Shown here one piece after another: positions 24,301 to 35,863 of a stretch of 64,000 nucleotides of DNA (position 1 is its first letter; each line of letters begins with the position of its first letter). The DNA lies in the NCBI GenBank assembly GCA_038093975.1, contig JBBPTG010000042.1, positions 62,001 to 126,000 of the forward strand. The letters run 5' to 3'. The notes beneath the pieces were generated by a model, which saw nothing but the letters and a program-made list of their open reading frames with translations, did no database searches and had not been told where the DNA came from. The stretch is from Chalciporus piperatus. Lineage: Eukaryota > Basidiomycota > Agaricomycetes > Boletales > Boletaceae. A program made the position numbers and the translations under genes.

Positions 24301-27300
24301 GAACGGGCGAGAAATCGACGGCTTGGACGACAAGTCAGAATTGGCCCACCGCATTATGTTGGTTAACCTCCTCCGCGTTCTTGGTGCAGTTAAGACCAAG
24401 AAGGCATCCCGCCAGTTCGTCACGCGACCCACTCAGGTCATCCTTCCCCTTTCTCCAAACCACGGCTTGTTCGGCAATGATGGGTTGTACTCGGAGTCGA
24501 AGATCTCCCTTGAAACCCTGTTCCAGCGCTGGAACTCAGAGAGCTGGGGCGAATACCTTTGCCTGGCTGGCGCTGTAATTGGGTAAGCAGTGCTTCAAAT
24601 TCTCCGTTACGTATGCTCATCTCGCAATCGTAGATGGACTCGGGGTACTGGATTGATGGACGCTACGAACACGGTCGCGCATGAACTCGAAAGTTACGGT
24701 GTCCGGACTTTCTCGGCGAAGGAGATGGCTTTCAACATCCTTGGCCTTATGCACCCTCTGCTCTTCAGTATCACTCAGGTCGAGCCGATCTGGGCCGACC
24801 TGAATGGTGGTATGGATCGCCTACCAGATCTCGCCGAAATCACGACCCGCATTCGCCAGAACCTCAACAAGAAGAGCGAGCTTCGTCGTGCTATCGCCAG
24901 AGATAATGCTCTAGACTTCAAAGTCATCAATGGCGTTGAAGGGGAACGAGTCCTCCAAAGCGTCAATGTTGTTCCTCGTGCTAACTTCAAGTTCGAATTC
25001 CCTTCCTTGGACTCACCTTCCGCTCTTGAGGAGCTCAGCAAACTTCGCGGCGTCATCGACCTAGAAAAGGTCGTCGTGATCACTGGTTTCGCCGAGGTCG
25101 GTCCTTGGGGTAGCTCGCGCACGAGGTGGGAAATGGAGGCTCGAGGAGAATTCACCATCGAGGGTTGCATTGAGATGGCCTGGATCATGGGCTTCATCAA
25201 GCATTTCGATGGTCGCCTGAAGGATGGTTCGTTACACGTCGGCTGGGTGGACGCCAAGACAGGTGAGCCGGTCGATGACAAGGATGTCAGAGGCCGTTAC
25301 GAGAAGGAAATCCTGGAGCACGCTGGTGTGCGCTTGATCGGTGAGTTCATACCAAAAACTCTGTTGACTTGGGGATCCTGAGTAGTCCACAGAACCTGAG
25401 CTTTTCCGCGGCTATGATCCCAAGAAGAAGGTCTTCAATCAAGAGGTCGAGCTCATTCACGATTTAGAGCCTATCGAAGTTGCTCAGTCCGAGGCAGAGA
25501 AGTTCAAGTACGAACACGGAGACAAGTGTGACATCTGGACCGCGGAAGGTGACCAGTGGTTTGTGAAGTTCAAGAAAGGCGCTCGCGTCCTTGTCCCCAA
25601 GGCATTCCGCTTCAGTCGCCTGGTTGCTGGACAGATCCCGACTGGTTGGGATGCTGGCAGGTACGGGATTCCTCCGGACATCATCGCGCAAACAGATCGG
25701 GCCACACTCTGGGCCCTGGTCTGCACTGCAGAAGCTCTCAACATGTCAGGTATCACTGATCCTTACGAGCTGTACAATCATGTCCACCCATCCGAGGTTG
25801 GAACCTGTGTTGGAAGTGGTATGGGAGGCACCGAGTCACTCGCCAAGATGTTCAAAGACCGCCGGGAGGAGAAGGAAGTGCAGAATGACATTCTTCAAGA
25901 AACGTAAGCATGATGCTTTTCATATCAGAGCTCATCGTTAATTTTATGCCTAGTTTCATCAACACCACCGCTGGTTGGATCAACCTGCTCCTCATGTCTT
26001 CGAGCGGACCTGTCAAGATCCCCGTCGGCGCTTGGTAAGTGTCATTAATTAGCACACCACTGGTTGTTCATGGCTTGCAGTGCGACGGCCCTGCAATCCC
26101 TCGAAATTGCTTGTGACACGATTCTCTCCCGCAAGGCGAAAGTCATGATTGCCGGTGGTTTCGATGACATTAGTGAAGAGGGCTCCTATGAGTTTGCCAA
26201 TATGAAGGCTACGAGCAATGCGGAGACAGAGTTTGCAATGGGCCGTGAGCCTACGGAAATGTCCCGACCGGCTACTACGACTCGTGCAGGGGTGAGTAAT
26301 TAGCTTGATGCACCGCAGACTTTTTCTAACCAAGTCACTCAGTTCATGGAGTCTCAAGGAACAGGTATTCACATTGTCATGAGTGCGAAGACCGCCATCG
26401 AGCTTGGTGCTCCCATCCGTGGTATTTTGGCTTTCACCTCCACGTCAACGTAAGTGTGATTAGACTTACCATCGCAGAGCCACATATTCAATTGTTGTTA
26501 GTGACAAGGCTGGACGCTCCATTCCCGCACCCGGACGCGGTGCCCTCAGCGTCGCTCGCGAATTACCCTCCAAGTACCCTCTCCCTTCCCTCAGTCTTGA
26601 ATATCGATCCCGCCAGATCGCGTTCAGGCGCAAACAAATTTCGGACTGGCTGAGTCACGAGCATGCTCAACTCCGCGAGGAGGTCGAGGAGCAAAAATCC
26701 AAGGATGTCACGATCGACGAAGAGTATTTCGCATCTCGTGTCGCTGATGTCGAAAAGGAAGCCCGCCGCCAGGAGAAAGAAGCGTTGGCCACGTATGGTA
26801 TGCTCGAAGGAGCTGACGCTCGAATAGGACCCATGCGCCGCGGTCTGGCTGTGTGGGGTTTGACCGCAGATGACATTGGTGTTCTCTCGATACACGGCAC
26901 GAGCACTGGAGCAAACGAGAAGAACGAGACTGAAATGTGGCACAACATCCTTGCCGCGATGTCCCGTACTCATGGCAATGCTGTTCCCGTCATGGCTCAG
27001 AAGAGCTTGCTCGGCCACTCGAAGGGTGGCTCTGCAGCGTGGCAGATGGCAGGTCTGTTACAAACCGTCGTCTCTGGCATCATCCCCGGGAACCGTAACA
27101 GCGAGTAAGTCTCAGCGCTTCGTGATGGGAAGCTCAATTATTAACTTCTCCCGTTCGCAAAGTAACATCGATGCGAGGTTCGAGGCCCACCACAATCTCA
27201 TGTTCCCTTCAAAGTCCATCCACACCGATGGAATTCGTGCTGGTGTCATGGTAGGTGAATTGTTCCCGCTATTGACACTAGGCTTACAGTTTTGCAGTCT

Positions 27301-28135
27301 TCTTTCGGTTTCGGTCAAGTCGGTGGGACCGCTGTCATCGTCCATCCCCGCTACCTATTCGCCTCTCTCGACCCCTCCGACTTCGAGGCTTACAGGGTCC
27401 GCAACCAGTCACGCTACCAGGAGGCCTACAAGGTCATGACCGAGATGATGACATCCAATTCTTTGGTCAGAATCAAGGAGGGTCCTCCTTACAGCCCTGA
27501 GCTTGAGAAGCCAGTCCTTATGAACCCAATGGCTCGCGCGACCTTCGATCCAAAGACCCGCAGCTACTCTTACACCACCGACTTGAACAAAACTGTACCT
27601 TTCGATGTCGCAAATGTGAAAACCGTCACGGAAGCCTTTGGAGCTACCGGCTCAGTTGCCGGGGTTGGTGTCGACCAAGGTAGTTTCATGTCGTTTTTTA
27701 CTTCAATCTCGCGTGTGCTCACCACATACGCTCGATTTCTCCAGAACTCATTTCCTCTGTCCCCTGGTGGAACCCAACCTTCGTCCAGCGCAATTTTACT
27801 GAGGCCGAAATCTCTTACTGCCGTTCCCAGTCCTCTCCCGCATCGTCCTTCGCCGCACGTTGGGTTGGCAAGGAGGCCGTCTTCAAGTCACTCGGCGTCT
27901 CGTCGAAGGGGGCTGCCGCTGCGATGAAGGACATCGAAATTCTTCCAAACCAGTCTGGTGTTCCAACGGTCACCCTTCACGGTGACGCGAAGGAGGCTGC
28001 CCAGAGCAAGGGAATCACCCGAGTTGTTGTATCCTTAAGCCACTCTGAGGTATGTTGAACAAAAAGAGTTCTATGGCAGCATCCTCATCCTCCCCACAGA
28101 CTGTCGCTGTCGCTTTCGCACAATCCACTATCTGA
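15327..28135 (+). CDS. FAS: single-chain fungal type I fatty acid synthase (fused beta+alpha)
   Basis: Cytosolic enzyme making long-chain acyl-CoA from acetyl-CoA, malonyl-CoA and NADPH. About 3,900 residues in roughly 20 exons; ATG at 15327 ([10 protein letters not shown]), stop TGA at 28133-28135. Domains in order: acetyltransferase (GHSQG near 16255), enoylreductase ([14 protein letters not shown] near 17280), dehydratase hot-dog region ([10 protein letters not shown] to ITHGMWSSA near 20350-20430), malonyl/palmitoyl transferase ([10 protein letters not shown] near 21150), then without a break the alpha half: end of MPT ([11 protein letters not shown] near 22110), Ala/Pro linker, acyl carrier domain with GGKSTLQNE at about 22543 (phosphopantetheine Ser), a Gly/Ser linker (about 22920-22970), ketoreductase ([12 protein letters not shown] near 24030), ketosynthase (Cys in PVGACATALQS across the 26035-26080 intron, [12 protein letters not shown] near 26900, GHSKG near 27015) and C-terminal phosphopantetheinyl transferase (GVGVDQE and [16 protein letters not shown] near 27665 and 27855). 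All active-site motifs I checked are present. One ACP only. Fusion of FAS1 and FAS2 is known in several basidiomycetes. Confidence 0.97.
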
Positions 28136-28257
28136 TTTTCTTTGCCAATCAATAATGTCACTACTCGCACTTCCTAAGAAATTGTATTCACCTTACACCC
28201 AATGTGCTGATGTAATTGTAGTTGTGATCCCAGTACCATAAGTAATAGACTGTTTTT

Positions 28258-29223
28258 TCATGTCTGTCCTGCATAAAGCCCCGTCTCGATGATATAATTG
28301 GCGATAGTCTCAGTGACTAGCCGTTTCCACGTTTCATCTCCTGCTGCAACTTTACTCCTCACTTCACTTGAGCTGAACGTTTGTTCATCCTTCCCAATGT
28401 CGATAAAACAAATCCGGCCGTTCGTGATGAATTCATCTGCGGTTTTCAGAATCTGATTTTGTTTCGTCTGGTCAACCCCGCTCCGTCTATGAGCGCACAC
28501 CACGCGGCAATCCGTTTGATCTGGAGAGAGGAATGAGCGAAGCATCGGGATCATCGATTGTTCTGAGGGATAATATTTGGAGGCGAAAAGCCGAGCGAGG
28601 GTATCAGAACCCAAAAGGAACGTAAACTTGGGGGAGGAGAGCACGTCCCACCCCTCGCTGTGACTGGAGACATCAATAGCTGCCAGTCTTGATCGGAGGA
28701 AATGAAGTAGGACGGTCGACTTTCCGATGAATGTCGGCTCGTCTATAACCGCTATAGCAACGTTTCCGCTGGTCTGTGGACTTCCGCTTTCGCTCCCCGC
28801 ACTGCCCGTGGAACGGATATCTTGTGAAAGGAGGTACATCATCTCCAGTCGCTGGACGAAAGTTGCATCCCCCGAGTTCAAAGATTTATCTGCATTGCGG
28901 ACGGAAAGCAACAACAGTCGGGCATCGTATTCCTCCGAAGCAGTGAAGCTGAACGAAGAGTGTTGAGTCGACGAGGGGGGTGGAGAGTTGGCGAGTGCTA
29001 AGTGTGCTAGGGTGGGAGGATTGAACGAGGAGTCGAGGACTGAGATGGAGAGCGTCGGGCGAGTGTGGGTGGTGCATCCGGGTCGAAGTGGCCAGCGCTC
29101 GTGAGATGTGTAGACTAGTTTGACGGGTGATATTCCACTGGCACTGCGTTGTACTTGTTCCACTAATTGTAGAGCATGACTGGCGAAACCAGGTGGAACG
29201 TACGAAGTAGGGGGAGGAACCAT
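28258..29223 (-). CDS. POF1: nicotinamide-nucleotide adenylyltransferase-like protein (Pof1 family)
   Basis: Single-exon ORF of 321 residues, convergent with FAS (122 bp between stops) and divergent from DBP5. The nucleotidyltransferase entry motif reads SVLDSSFNPPTLAHLAL (about residues 61-77), with Thr at the first position of the usual H/TxGH-like site and Ala-His at its end; the same VLDSSFNPP block is typical of the Pof1/NMNAT-related proteins. FLLGSDTLARLF (about residue 208) is the conserved mid-domain GxD segment, and SSSEVR (about residue 284) stands for the usual ISxTxxR phosphate-binding motif. Known for the family: transfer of AMP to nicotinamide mononucleotide in NAD salvage, shown for yeast Pof1. 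The ATG at 29223 places about 58 residues before the fold. Activity here is inferred. Confidence 0.8.
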   Translation of the reverse strand: MVPPPTSYVPPGFASHALQLVEQVQRSASGISPVKLVYTSHERWPLRPGCTTHTRPTLSISVLDSSFNPPTLAHLALANSPPPSSTQHSSFSFTASEEYDARLLLLSVRNADKSLNSGDATFVQRLEMMYLLSQDIRSTGSAGSESGSPQTSGNVAIAVIDEPTFIGKSTVLLHFLRSRLAAIDVSSHSEGWDVLSSPKFTFLLGSDTLARLFASKYYPSEQSMIPMLRSFLSPDQTDCRVVCAHRRSGVDQTKQNQILKTADEFITNGRICFIDIGKDEQTFSSSEVRSKVAAGDETWKRLVTETIANYIIETGLYAGQT

Positions 29224-29457
29224 GAGGGAGGGTGTTGCGCTGGAAAGAAGTAAACTGTGATGAAGGCGTGATATCGACGGAAAACGAGATATTCAAACCC
29301 ACCGTCGATGTCCAGGTATCTGGGTTTGGGAGACTAATGTCCAGTGACGGTGAGGACAAAGATAAGATTAGATAAGACTGCTGAGTCAGATCCCACATGT
29401 TTAATTCGCTTGACGGAAGCAGCACTGTCATCTTGATCTCTTGTCAACAACTAAGTC

Positions 29458-31383
29458 ATGGAGAAGGACGCCGACGGTTTCTACACGCCCAAGGGGGCTG
29501 AGGGTACCAACATGAGTTTGGACACACGATACCGTTACTAATTTGATCCACAGCAACTACGAAACCTGAGGAGAAGGAAGATGAAGAAAAGAAACCCGAA
29601 GTGGCAGAGGCGGCTCGATCAGGTGCGTGCGTTCGTTTGCTCCTGAGCTTGTCGCGTATAACCCCACAAAAGTAGAAACCACCGACCTCATATCGTCCAC
29701 TTTCGAGGTCACGGTAGGTTGCCTCCTATGCGAGATGTATTCCAGATTCACTGGGACATAGGTCACGCTAGCAGATCAGCAAGCCGATCCAAATTCTCCC
29801 CTGTACAGTGCAAAGTCGTTTGAACAACTGGGATTGTCAGTCGCGCAAGAATGATATTTGCATCTACTGTCTTACCTGTGTCGCCTTGTCCAGACATCAA
29901 GATCTGCTCAAGGGTGTCTATGCGTTGGGTTTCTCGAAACCTTCCAAGATCCAAGAACGTGCTTTGCCCTTGCTCTTAGCTAACCCGTGAGCGCTCGATC
30001 GCGGTTGGGAATTTGCGATTTAATTGGTTTGACCAGGCCACAAAACATGATTGGACAATCGCAGTCCGGTACAGGAAAGACTGCTGCCTTTGTCCTCACC
30101 ATGCTCAGTAGGGTAGACTTTTCCCTCAACAAGACTCAAGTGCGTAAATGGTTCTACACTCTACACGTGTCCGATTTATTATTTCACTCTAGGCTATTTG
30201 TCTCGCTCCTTCACGAGAGCTGGCCCGACAAATCATGTCTGTCGTAGTGGCAATGGGGAAATTCACGACAGTACAAACAGAATACGCCATCAAGGACAAC
30301 CTTCCAAAGGACGTTTCAAGAATAACGGCTCACGTCGTCGTCGGCACACCAGGAACGATGTCCGATCTTCTCAAACGGAAGGTCATAGATCCAACAGGCA
30401 TCAAGGTTTTCGTCCTCGATGAGGCTGATAATATGCTTGATCAAGACGGTCTTGGGGACCAGACTCTGAGGGTTAAAAAGTAGTCATACTACATCGTTCA
30501 ATCGCGACCAGTGCTCATGATCCATCCTTAGCCTCATGCGCTCCCAACCTCAGATCATTCTCTTCTCCGCTACGTTCCCGGATCACGTGCGGAACTTTGC
30601 CAACAAATTCGCTCCAAATGCCAACAAGATCGAGCTCCAAAAGGAAGAACTGTCAGTGGAGGGCATTCGCCAATTCTACATGGACTGCCGTGACGAAGAG
30701 CACAAATATGATATCTTGGTCTCGCTCTACCAATTGCTAACAATTGGCCAGAGTATCATCTTCTGTCAGGTGGGTGTTCCAGATCTCGAAATTCGACCGA
30801 GTTAATCCGTCCCTTCCTAGCATCGGCACACAGCAGACAGAATCTCACAGCGAATGACTACTGAAGGGCATAAAGTAGCGTCCCTCCACGGTGCCAAGGA
30901 TGCTTCTGAGCGTGACACTATTATCGACAGCTTCCGTGAGGGCCGGGAGAAAGTCTTGATCACGACCAACGTCATCGCTCGTGGTATCGACATTCTGCAA
31001 GTCAACATGGTTGTCAACTACGATCTTCCCTTGATGAACGAGCGCGGAAATTTTCACTCTGGTGATGGTAGACCGGATATCGAGACTTACATTCACCGTA
31101 TCGGTGCGTGTCCTTTGGCACTAGGAATCGGCTGTTTGGTGACTAGTAAAAACAGGTCGAACCGGGCGTTTCGGGCGCAAAGGTATCTCGATCAACTTCG
31201 TTCACGACAAGAAAACGTGGTTACAAATGGAGGAAATCGAAAAAACCCTCGGGAAGAAGATTATTCGCATCGAGACAAACGATCTGGACGAGATGGAAGA
31301 GGTATATTCTTACATTTCCACCGCTTTAGATCTCTCAATAACGACACGTCTCTGCGCAGAAAATGAAGAAGGCTTTGAAATAG
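29458..31383 (+). CDS. DBP5: DEAD-box RNA helicase Dbp5 (mRNA export)
   Basis: ATG at 29458 ([14 protein letters not shown]), stop TAG at 31381-31383, about nine exons. Order: acidic N-terminus, Q-motif region [20 protein letters not shown], motif [14 protein letters not shown] near 30055, Ia APSRELARQ across an intron, Ib GTPGT, DEAD-type box VLDEADNML near 30413, SAT in LFSATFPDH near 30562, IIFCQHRHTADR joined over an intron, ARGIDI near 30980, the Dbp5 insert [18 protein letters not shown] near 31040, and [13 protein letters not shown] with an intron inside motif VI. The last exon encodes only KMKKALK. By family it sits at the cytoplasmic face of the nuclear pore and remodels exporting mRNPs with Gle1. 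Shares a 234-bp divergent promoter with the Pof1-like gene. Confidence 0.92.
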
Positions 31384-32414
31384 GGTGCTGTACCTGGCAG
31401 TCGCCCGCTTTTCGTGTCCTTTCTGGCTTTCATTTCGCTGCTTGGATCCCCGACGCCCGGTCAACTTCCAACGTTTAAAGAATTGGGTTATACACGTATC
31501 AAATTAGCGTACTTGGAAATCCAGGTTCTTCATTGCATCAAGTTTTCTGTATATATTCATCCTACCCTGGAAGTACTGTAATATCACTGGAACTGGTTCG
31601 GGAGGTAACGAACGCGATAAAGGAAATCATCTGGCATTGACCGAGAGCGCATCATCTTGGCACGACGCCCTCACTCGACTCTCCTAAAAAAAACCCAGCG
31701 AGAGATACCACGAATCTCACTCTTTTTGGATGCCACAGTATGAATCGCTGTCCACGGATCAGTGTGCATAAGTAATCATTCTCAGAATTTCATCAGACTA
31801 TGTGGGTATCCGATGGCCGCTAAAGATCCGAGATTAACATGAATGAGTTGGGCGCGTCGAGGTGGGCCGTTTTGCAATGAAAGCCGGAGTCCGCGATGAG
31901 CGGAGATGAGGATGCAGCTAGTGGTATGGCGACACGAATCTGGACAACTGACCTGAACAGCAACCACGATTGATTCGAAATGCCACTGCCTGGGACTAGA
32001 ACGCCTCGTGGGCTTCGTTCGTTGGCCATGAGCATCGGTATCTCCCGTGAGCAGGTGACGGATCAACCCGACCAAGGAAGAGAAGATGTTGTACAGGCAC
32101 ACCGAATAGAACCAATTGCGCATCTAACGGCAGCCACGGACGGGGATCAACTATATCTTTGTCTGGTTGGGTAGATCCGGGGAAGATAAGAGTGGATGAA
32201 TGGCTTCTAGGCCGTGCACTATATCACGGAAAAGCTCGTTTAAGGGACATTTCGTGACGAAGACAGACAAGAATAGGGAGGAGAATTATTGTCCTCGAAT
32301 ATCATATTAATACGAAGAGCTTGAATTTATACAGATGGGGTGTAACTTGGCAGGATCTGCTGCAATAGGGCCATACCGGGAAGCGGAATTTTTTGCTGAC
32401 GGCTACAAACAAGT
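31384..32414. other. intergenic, no supported gene
   Basis: About 1 kb after DBP5. The longest minus-strand ORFs (113 and 71 codons, 31782-32123) overlap one another in different frames, show no family motif and could not be extended by plausible splice sites, so I do not call a gene. Confidence 0.4.
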
Positions 32415-33230
32415 TTAATGCGGCTCTGTGAAGGAAGGGGTAAAGGAATGCTTACAGCTCGTGAACTGGACGGTCAGGTACAGTTAGAACGTAAACGGTG
32501 GTCGAGATGATTGGCACATACCGCGAATTGAAAAGTTGGCCAGGACTGCTACAAATAAAACGACGCTAACCACCACCGGGCCGACGATTACGTCTGTGGG
32601 CAAGTCAGATGCGACTGACAAGACGGAGACGAAAGGCTGACCGTAGTTGCCGGGATCACGTTTGCGAATCATAGTGATGCGTGACTGATAGAGGTAAAAG
32701 CCGTAGATCTAATAAATTCTCGAATGTTGAGTTCTGTAGGATCATCATGGGATGGACACGTACCACGACGCCAACACTAATGGCCGCATATATGTACGCA
32801 AAAGCGCGAGCGACGGGATCTCGGGAGGCATTAAGCAGCGCTAACGCGAAGGTTCCGATGAGGATAGCATTATTAAGCCAAGATAGCCATGCTGGGGAGC
32901 GGATCAATAGGGGGATGAACAGAGACGGAAGAACAGACTTCGTTCGTTTGCAAACCAGACTTTTCCTTCGACCTTTATGGCTGTCGCGACTTTCTGAGGA
33001 ATACGAATGTTGGAGGGAATGGACTGGATTGCGCTGTAGTCTCTGATGGTTGGACGGTCAAGATTCGGATCTTGGTCTGGGATGTCGTCCTGTCTTGTGT
33101 ATCTCGCTGGTCGCTGAGCGTTCTCTGGCAGCGACGCGAGTGCAGAAGATGAAAACGGGAAGAAATTCGACCAGGTGAGACGGAAATGCCCGGGCGTTGA
33201 TTCGTCTGAAGATTCTGTGCTGTGGGCCAT
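32415..33230 (-). CDS. Vtc1-like DUF202 membrane protein
   Basis: ATG at 33228-33230 (MAHSTESSDE). About 90 cytosolic residues lead to the DUF202/VTC core: KVWFANERTWLSWLNNAIL, where an intron at about 32938-32893 splits the Thr codon, then TM1, TM2 after ARAFAYIYAAISVGV, a second intron, IYGFYLYQSRITMIRKRDPG and a third hydrophobic segment ending LANFSIR. The ANERT-WLNN and IRKRDPG-YG blocks are those of Vtc1, the small membrane subunit of the vacuolar polyphosphate polymerase; here the N-terminus is much longer and a 30-residue extramembrane loop separates the last two helices. The C-terminus is uncertain: the open frame runs on to IRGMCQSSRPPFTF (stop near 32484) or is spliced to IREPH ending at 32415. 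Function in polyphosphate metabolism is inferred. Confidence 0.7.
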
Positions 33231-33419
33231 CGTCGACGTGACTAGTAGTGCTAGTGTAGTCCTAAGTATGCTACTAACGTGACAAGTGGTGTCACGATTG
33301 TCACAGAGATGTCACGTGCTAGTTAACCCCCTGACGTCATTCGAGCACCTTCTGGGTTGTTCCTTGCAAGGTAATCGAGTCATTAAATTGACCTCGTCCT
33401 CGTCAGAACAGCCAACGAA
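33231..33419. promoter_or_regulatory. 189-bp divergent promoter with CACGTG and CRE sites
   Basis: Between the Vtc1-like (-) and Sis1-like (+) starts. CACGTG at 33313-33318 is the bHLH E-box (Pho4/Cbf1 type); TGACGTCA at 33332-33339 is a perfect CRE/ATF site. Four GTGAC/GTCAC cores lie in 33279-33316. Factors are inferred from motif identity only. Confidence 0.55.
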
Positions 33420-34675
33420 ATGGGCGCAGACTACTACAAGATACTCGAAGTACCACGCAATGCTACAGACGATGAAGTCAAACGGGCTTACAAGAAAATG
33501 GTACGTACTCGCACCCTCCCGCACCAGCCCTACTCATATCCCTCTCAGGCCCTGAAATGGCACCCAGATAGAAATCAGGGGTCAGAGGAGGCGTCGCAAA
33601 AGTTCAAAGAGGTCAGTCACTTTATACTTGTTCCATTTCATTTGCTCACTTCACGCATCTAGATTTCGGAAGCCTTCGAGGTCCTCAGTGACAAGAATAA
33701 GCGTACAATCTATGACCAAGTCGGCGAAGAAGGTCTCAAAGGTGGAGGCGTACCACCACCTGGCGCGGGTGGTCCTGACTTTGGCGGATTCCCTAGTGGT
33801 GGCACCACGTTCACTTTCACATCCGGTCCAGGTGGTACCGCAGGATTCGCGCCGTCCGATCCTCGGCGGGTATTCGAGTACGTATCACCTCTCCTGCCCA
33901 TTATCGCTGTATTTACTTATTGCTACGCAGAGAAATGTTTTCGGCGTTCGGAATGGGTGGAATGGGTGGAATGCCCGGTATGGGAGGAAGGCACCCTATG
34001 ACATCCATGTTCGATGACATCGGCGGGAGCTCCTTTGGAGGTATGCCCGGTGGTACGCCTCCCCGTATGCCATCAACCGGCCCGCAACGCACAGCTTCAC
34101 CAGCACCACAACCTTCCGAAACAACCTGTCCTCTCAAAATCTCATTAGAAGACCTCTGCGCCGGCGCAACCAAGCACCTGAAAGTCAGGCGAAAGCTACT
34201 CAACGGTACCTCAGAGGAGAAAGTTCTCGAGATACAAGTCCTTCCTGGTTGGAAGAGCGGGACGAAAGTTCGCTTCCATCGCGCAGGCAACGAGCAGTCA
34301 AACGGTGAACCCCAAGATCTCGTATTTGTCGTCGAAGAGAAGCCACACCCTGTGTTCACGCGAGACCGAGACGACCTCATATGTAACCTAAAGATACCCC
34401 TAGTGGAGGCGTTGACCGGAAGTGACTCCAAGAAGGTAGTCGAGCTGATAGATGGCCGCAAGCTCCAGGTCCCGTTGCCTGTAGGGGTCGTAAAACCAGG
34501 TCAGGAGACGAGGATTGTTGGAGAGGGCATGCCGATTCGCAAGCGAGGGAGTGTGAAGAATAAGGGTGATCTCATAATTCGCTGGGAGATCCAGTTCCCA
34601 GACCGTTTGACTCCCCCCCAAAAGGAAGGCATTCGGCGGATACTGCTGCCCACTGTGCAAGGTAGAGCCGCCTGA
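33420..34675 (+). CDS. SIS1: class B J-domain co-chaperone, Sis1/DNAJB type
   Basis: Four exons. J domain ([19 protein letters not shown], then HPD in [12 protein letters not shown] near 33558), a Gly/Phe-rich region (about 33735-33880), a Gly/Met segment with repeated GMGGM near 33950, and C-terminal peptide-binding barrels CTD I and II ([19 protein letters not shown] near 34130; [37 protein letters not shown]). No zinc-finger region, so class B. By family it stimulates Hsp70 ATPase and delivers clients, in cytosol and nucleus. The protein stops soon after [11 protein letters not shown], in the usual place before the dimerisation tail ends. A CRE site lies 81 bp upstream of the ATG. A second, odd J-protein sits just downstream at 35864. 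Confidence 0.9.
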
Positions 34676-34796
34676 GCTGATCGTTTTGTATGCTTAAGGA
34701 CATTATAGAGTAGGAGTGTATTCTTCAAGGTGCTACTGTCATCTTTTCGTTCGATCGCTAGAATGCTCATAGCAAACTGAGTTCAAGATCGATCAG

Positions 34797-35543
34797 TTAG
34801 ACCCAGTCTCCATCGATCGGGAGTCTGGAGCTATGACGATATTCTGTTTCCGACGGGTCTGGAAGTGACAAAAATTGAGCCACGGTGGCAGCTCCAACCG
34901 CATCAAGAGCAACCTGTATGCGGTTTTGGGGGCGCGTGTGTAGTCCTAATCGAGCATTGAGAGTTGCAACGATTTGTTTCCTCCGTGCTCTTGAAAAGGG
35001 GGGAACACCAGTGACTGACAGGTGTTCGCAAGTTTTGACGTGGTCTGAAATCATTCAAATGATGCAGAGCGAGAGGGTGCTCACCTTACATGGGCTCTCG
35101 AGCTTAGGGATAACTTGCCGCAAGGCAGATTCTGCGGCCTCTAACAAACTTAACTCTGGGGAGCTTGCGCCACTCCCCTGAGATCTCTAGAAGGGGGTTT
35201 TATGTCTCAGTAAGAACGAGCCACGAGCTCATAGCCTCAATCTCTCGTCGGGGTTGGGTCAGCTGGACCTACAATGAATGCATGTGTTATCAATCTCTGC
35301 CATTCCTGCCAGAAACCGACCAGGAGACTCAGGCTGGTAGGTACGATGCGAAGTTGCAACCGTGTAAAGCCCGACTCGACAAATCCAATGGCCACGAGGA
35401 CAACTGAAAAAGGCAACTTCTTAGGATGAAACTTGAACGTCCAGCGTCGTCCTGTGACACAGCTTGGCGATGGTGTTTCCAGTTTCCAGAGATTTTGCCT
35501 GTTTCCAGGACTCTGATGAGTGTGTGGACAAGTTTGATGCCAT
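34797..35543 (-). CDS. unrecognised small protein in several short exons
   Basis: Not visible as one ORF. Proposed: ATG at 35541-35543 (MASNLSTHSSESWKQAKS...TTLDVQ), then LSSWPLDLSSRALHGCNFAS, VQLTQPRREIEAMSSWL, RSQGSGASSPELSLLEAAES through ALRQVIPKLESPYH, and a last exon with VKTCEHLSVTGVPPF, RRKQIVATLNARLGL and TRPQNRIQVALDAVGA, ending DGDWV with stop at 34797. Total about 195 residues, no signal peptide or membrane helix. The last two exons are clearly protein-like and join in phase over GTAAGG...TTTCAG. Introns 1 and 3 would be only about 29-32 nt, unusually short, so the first half may be wrong. Divergent from the Ser-rich J-protein (320 bp). I do not recognise the family. Confidence 0.5.
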
Positions 35544-35863
35544 TGTTAGTAGGTGCTGTACGGTTGACACTATTTTTACGCCAAGCTAAAGGGACAATTA
35601 CTCACTCTAGCACCGGCAAGCAAAACGTGCTCAACATGAGGCCGTTGGTTAAAAGAATAGCTTTATGATCGCTTGCGAATCAATCTATTGTAGGGCAAGT
35701 GATCACTCTTGACAGTCGGAGCTCACTCTTCTCGTATATATCCATTGTGTGTGTACCACCACCCACTGTGAACCTGCTTTCCACTCAGCTTTGCCAATCT
35801 TTTTGCAGTTGCATACCCGGACGCGACTCGCCTCCACGTCGACTTCACCTAGTCTTTTTAACG
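35544..35863. promoter_or_regulatory. divergent promoter upstream of the Ser-rich J-protein
   Basis: Non-coding gap between divergent starts, with a TATA-like GTATATAT at about 35734-35741 on the + strand, some 125 bp before the J-protein ATG. Confidence 0.4.

Noticed and set aside
31782..32123. 113-codon minus-strand ORF after DBP5
   Set aside because: No recognisable motif, competing overlapping frames, and splice sites did not give a coherent protein.
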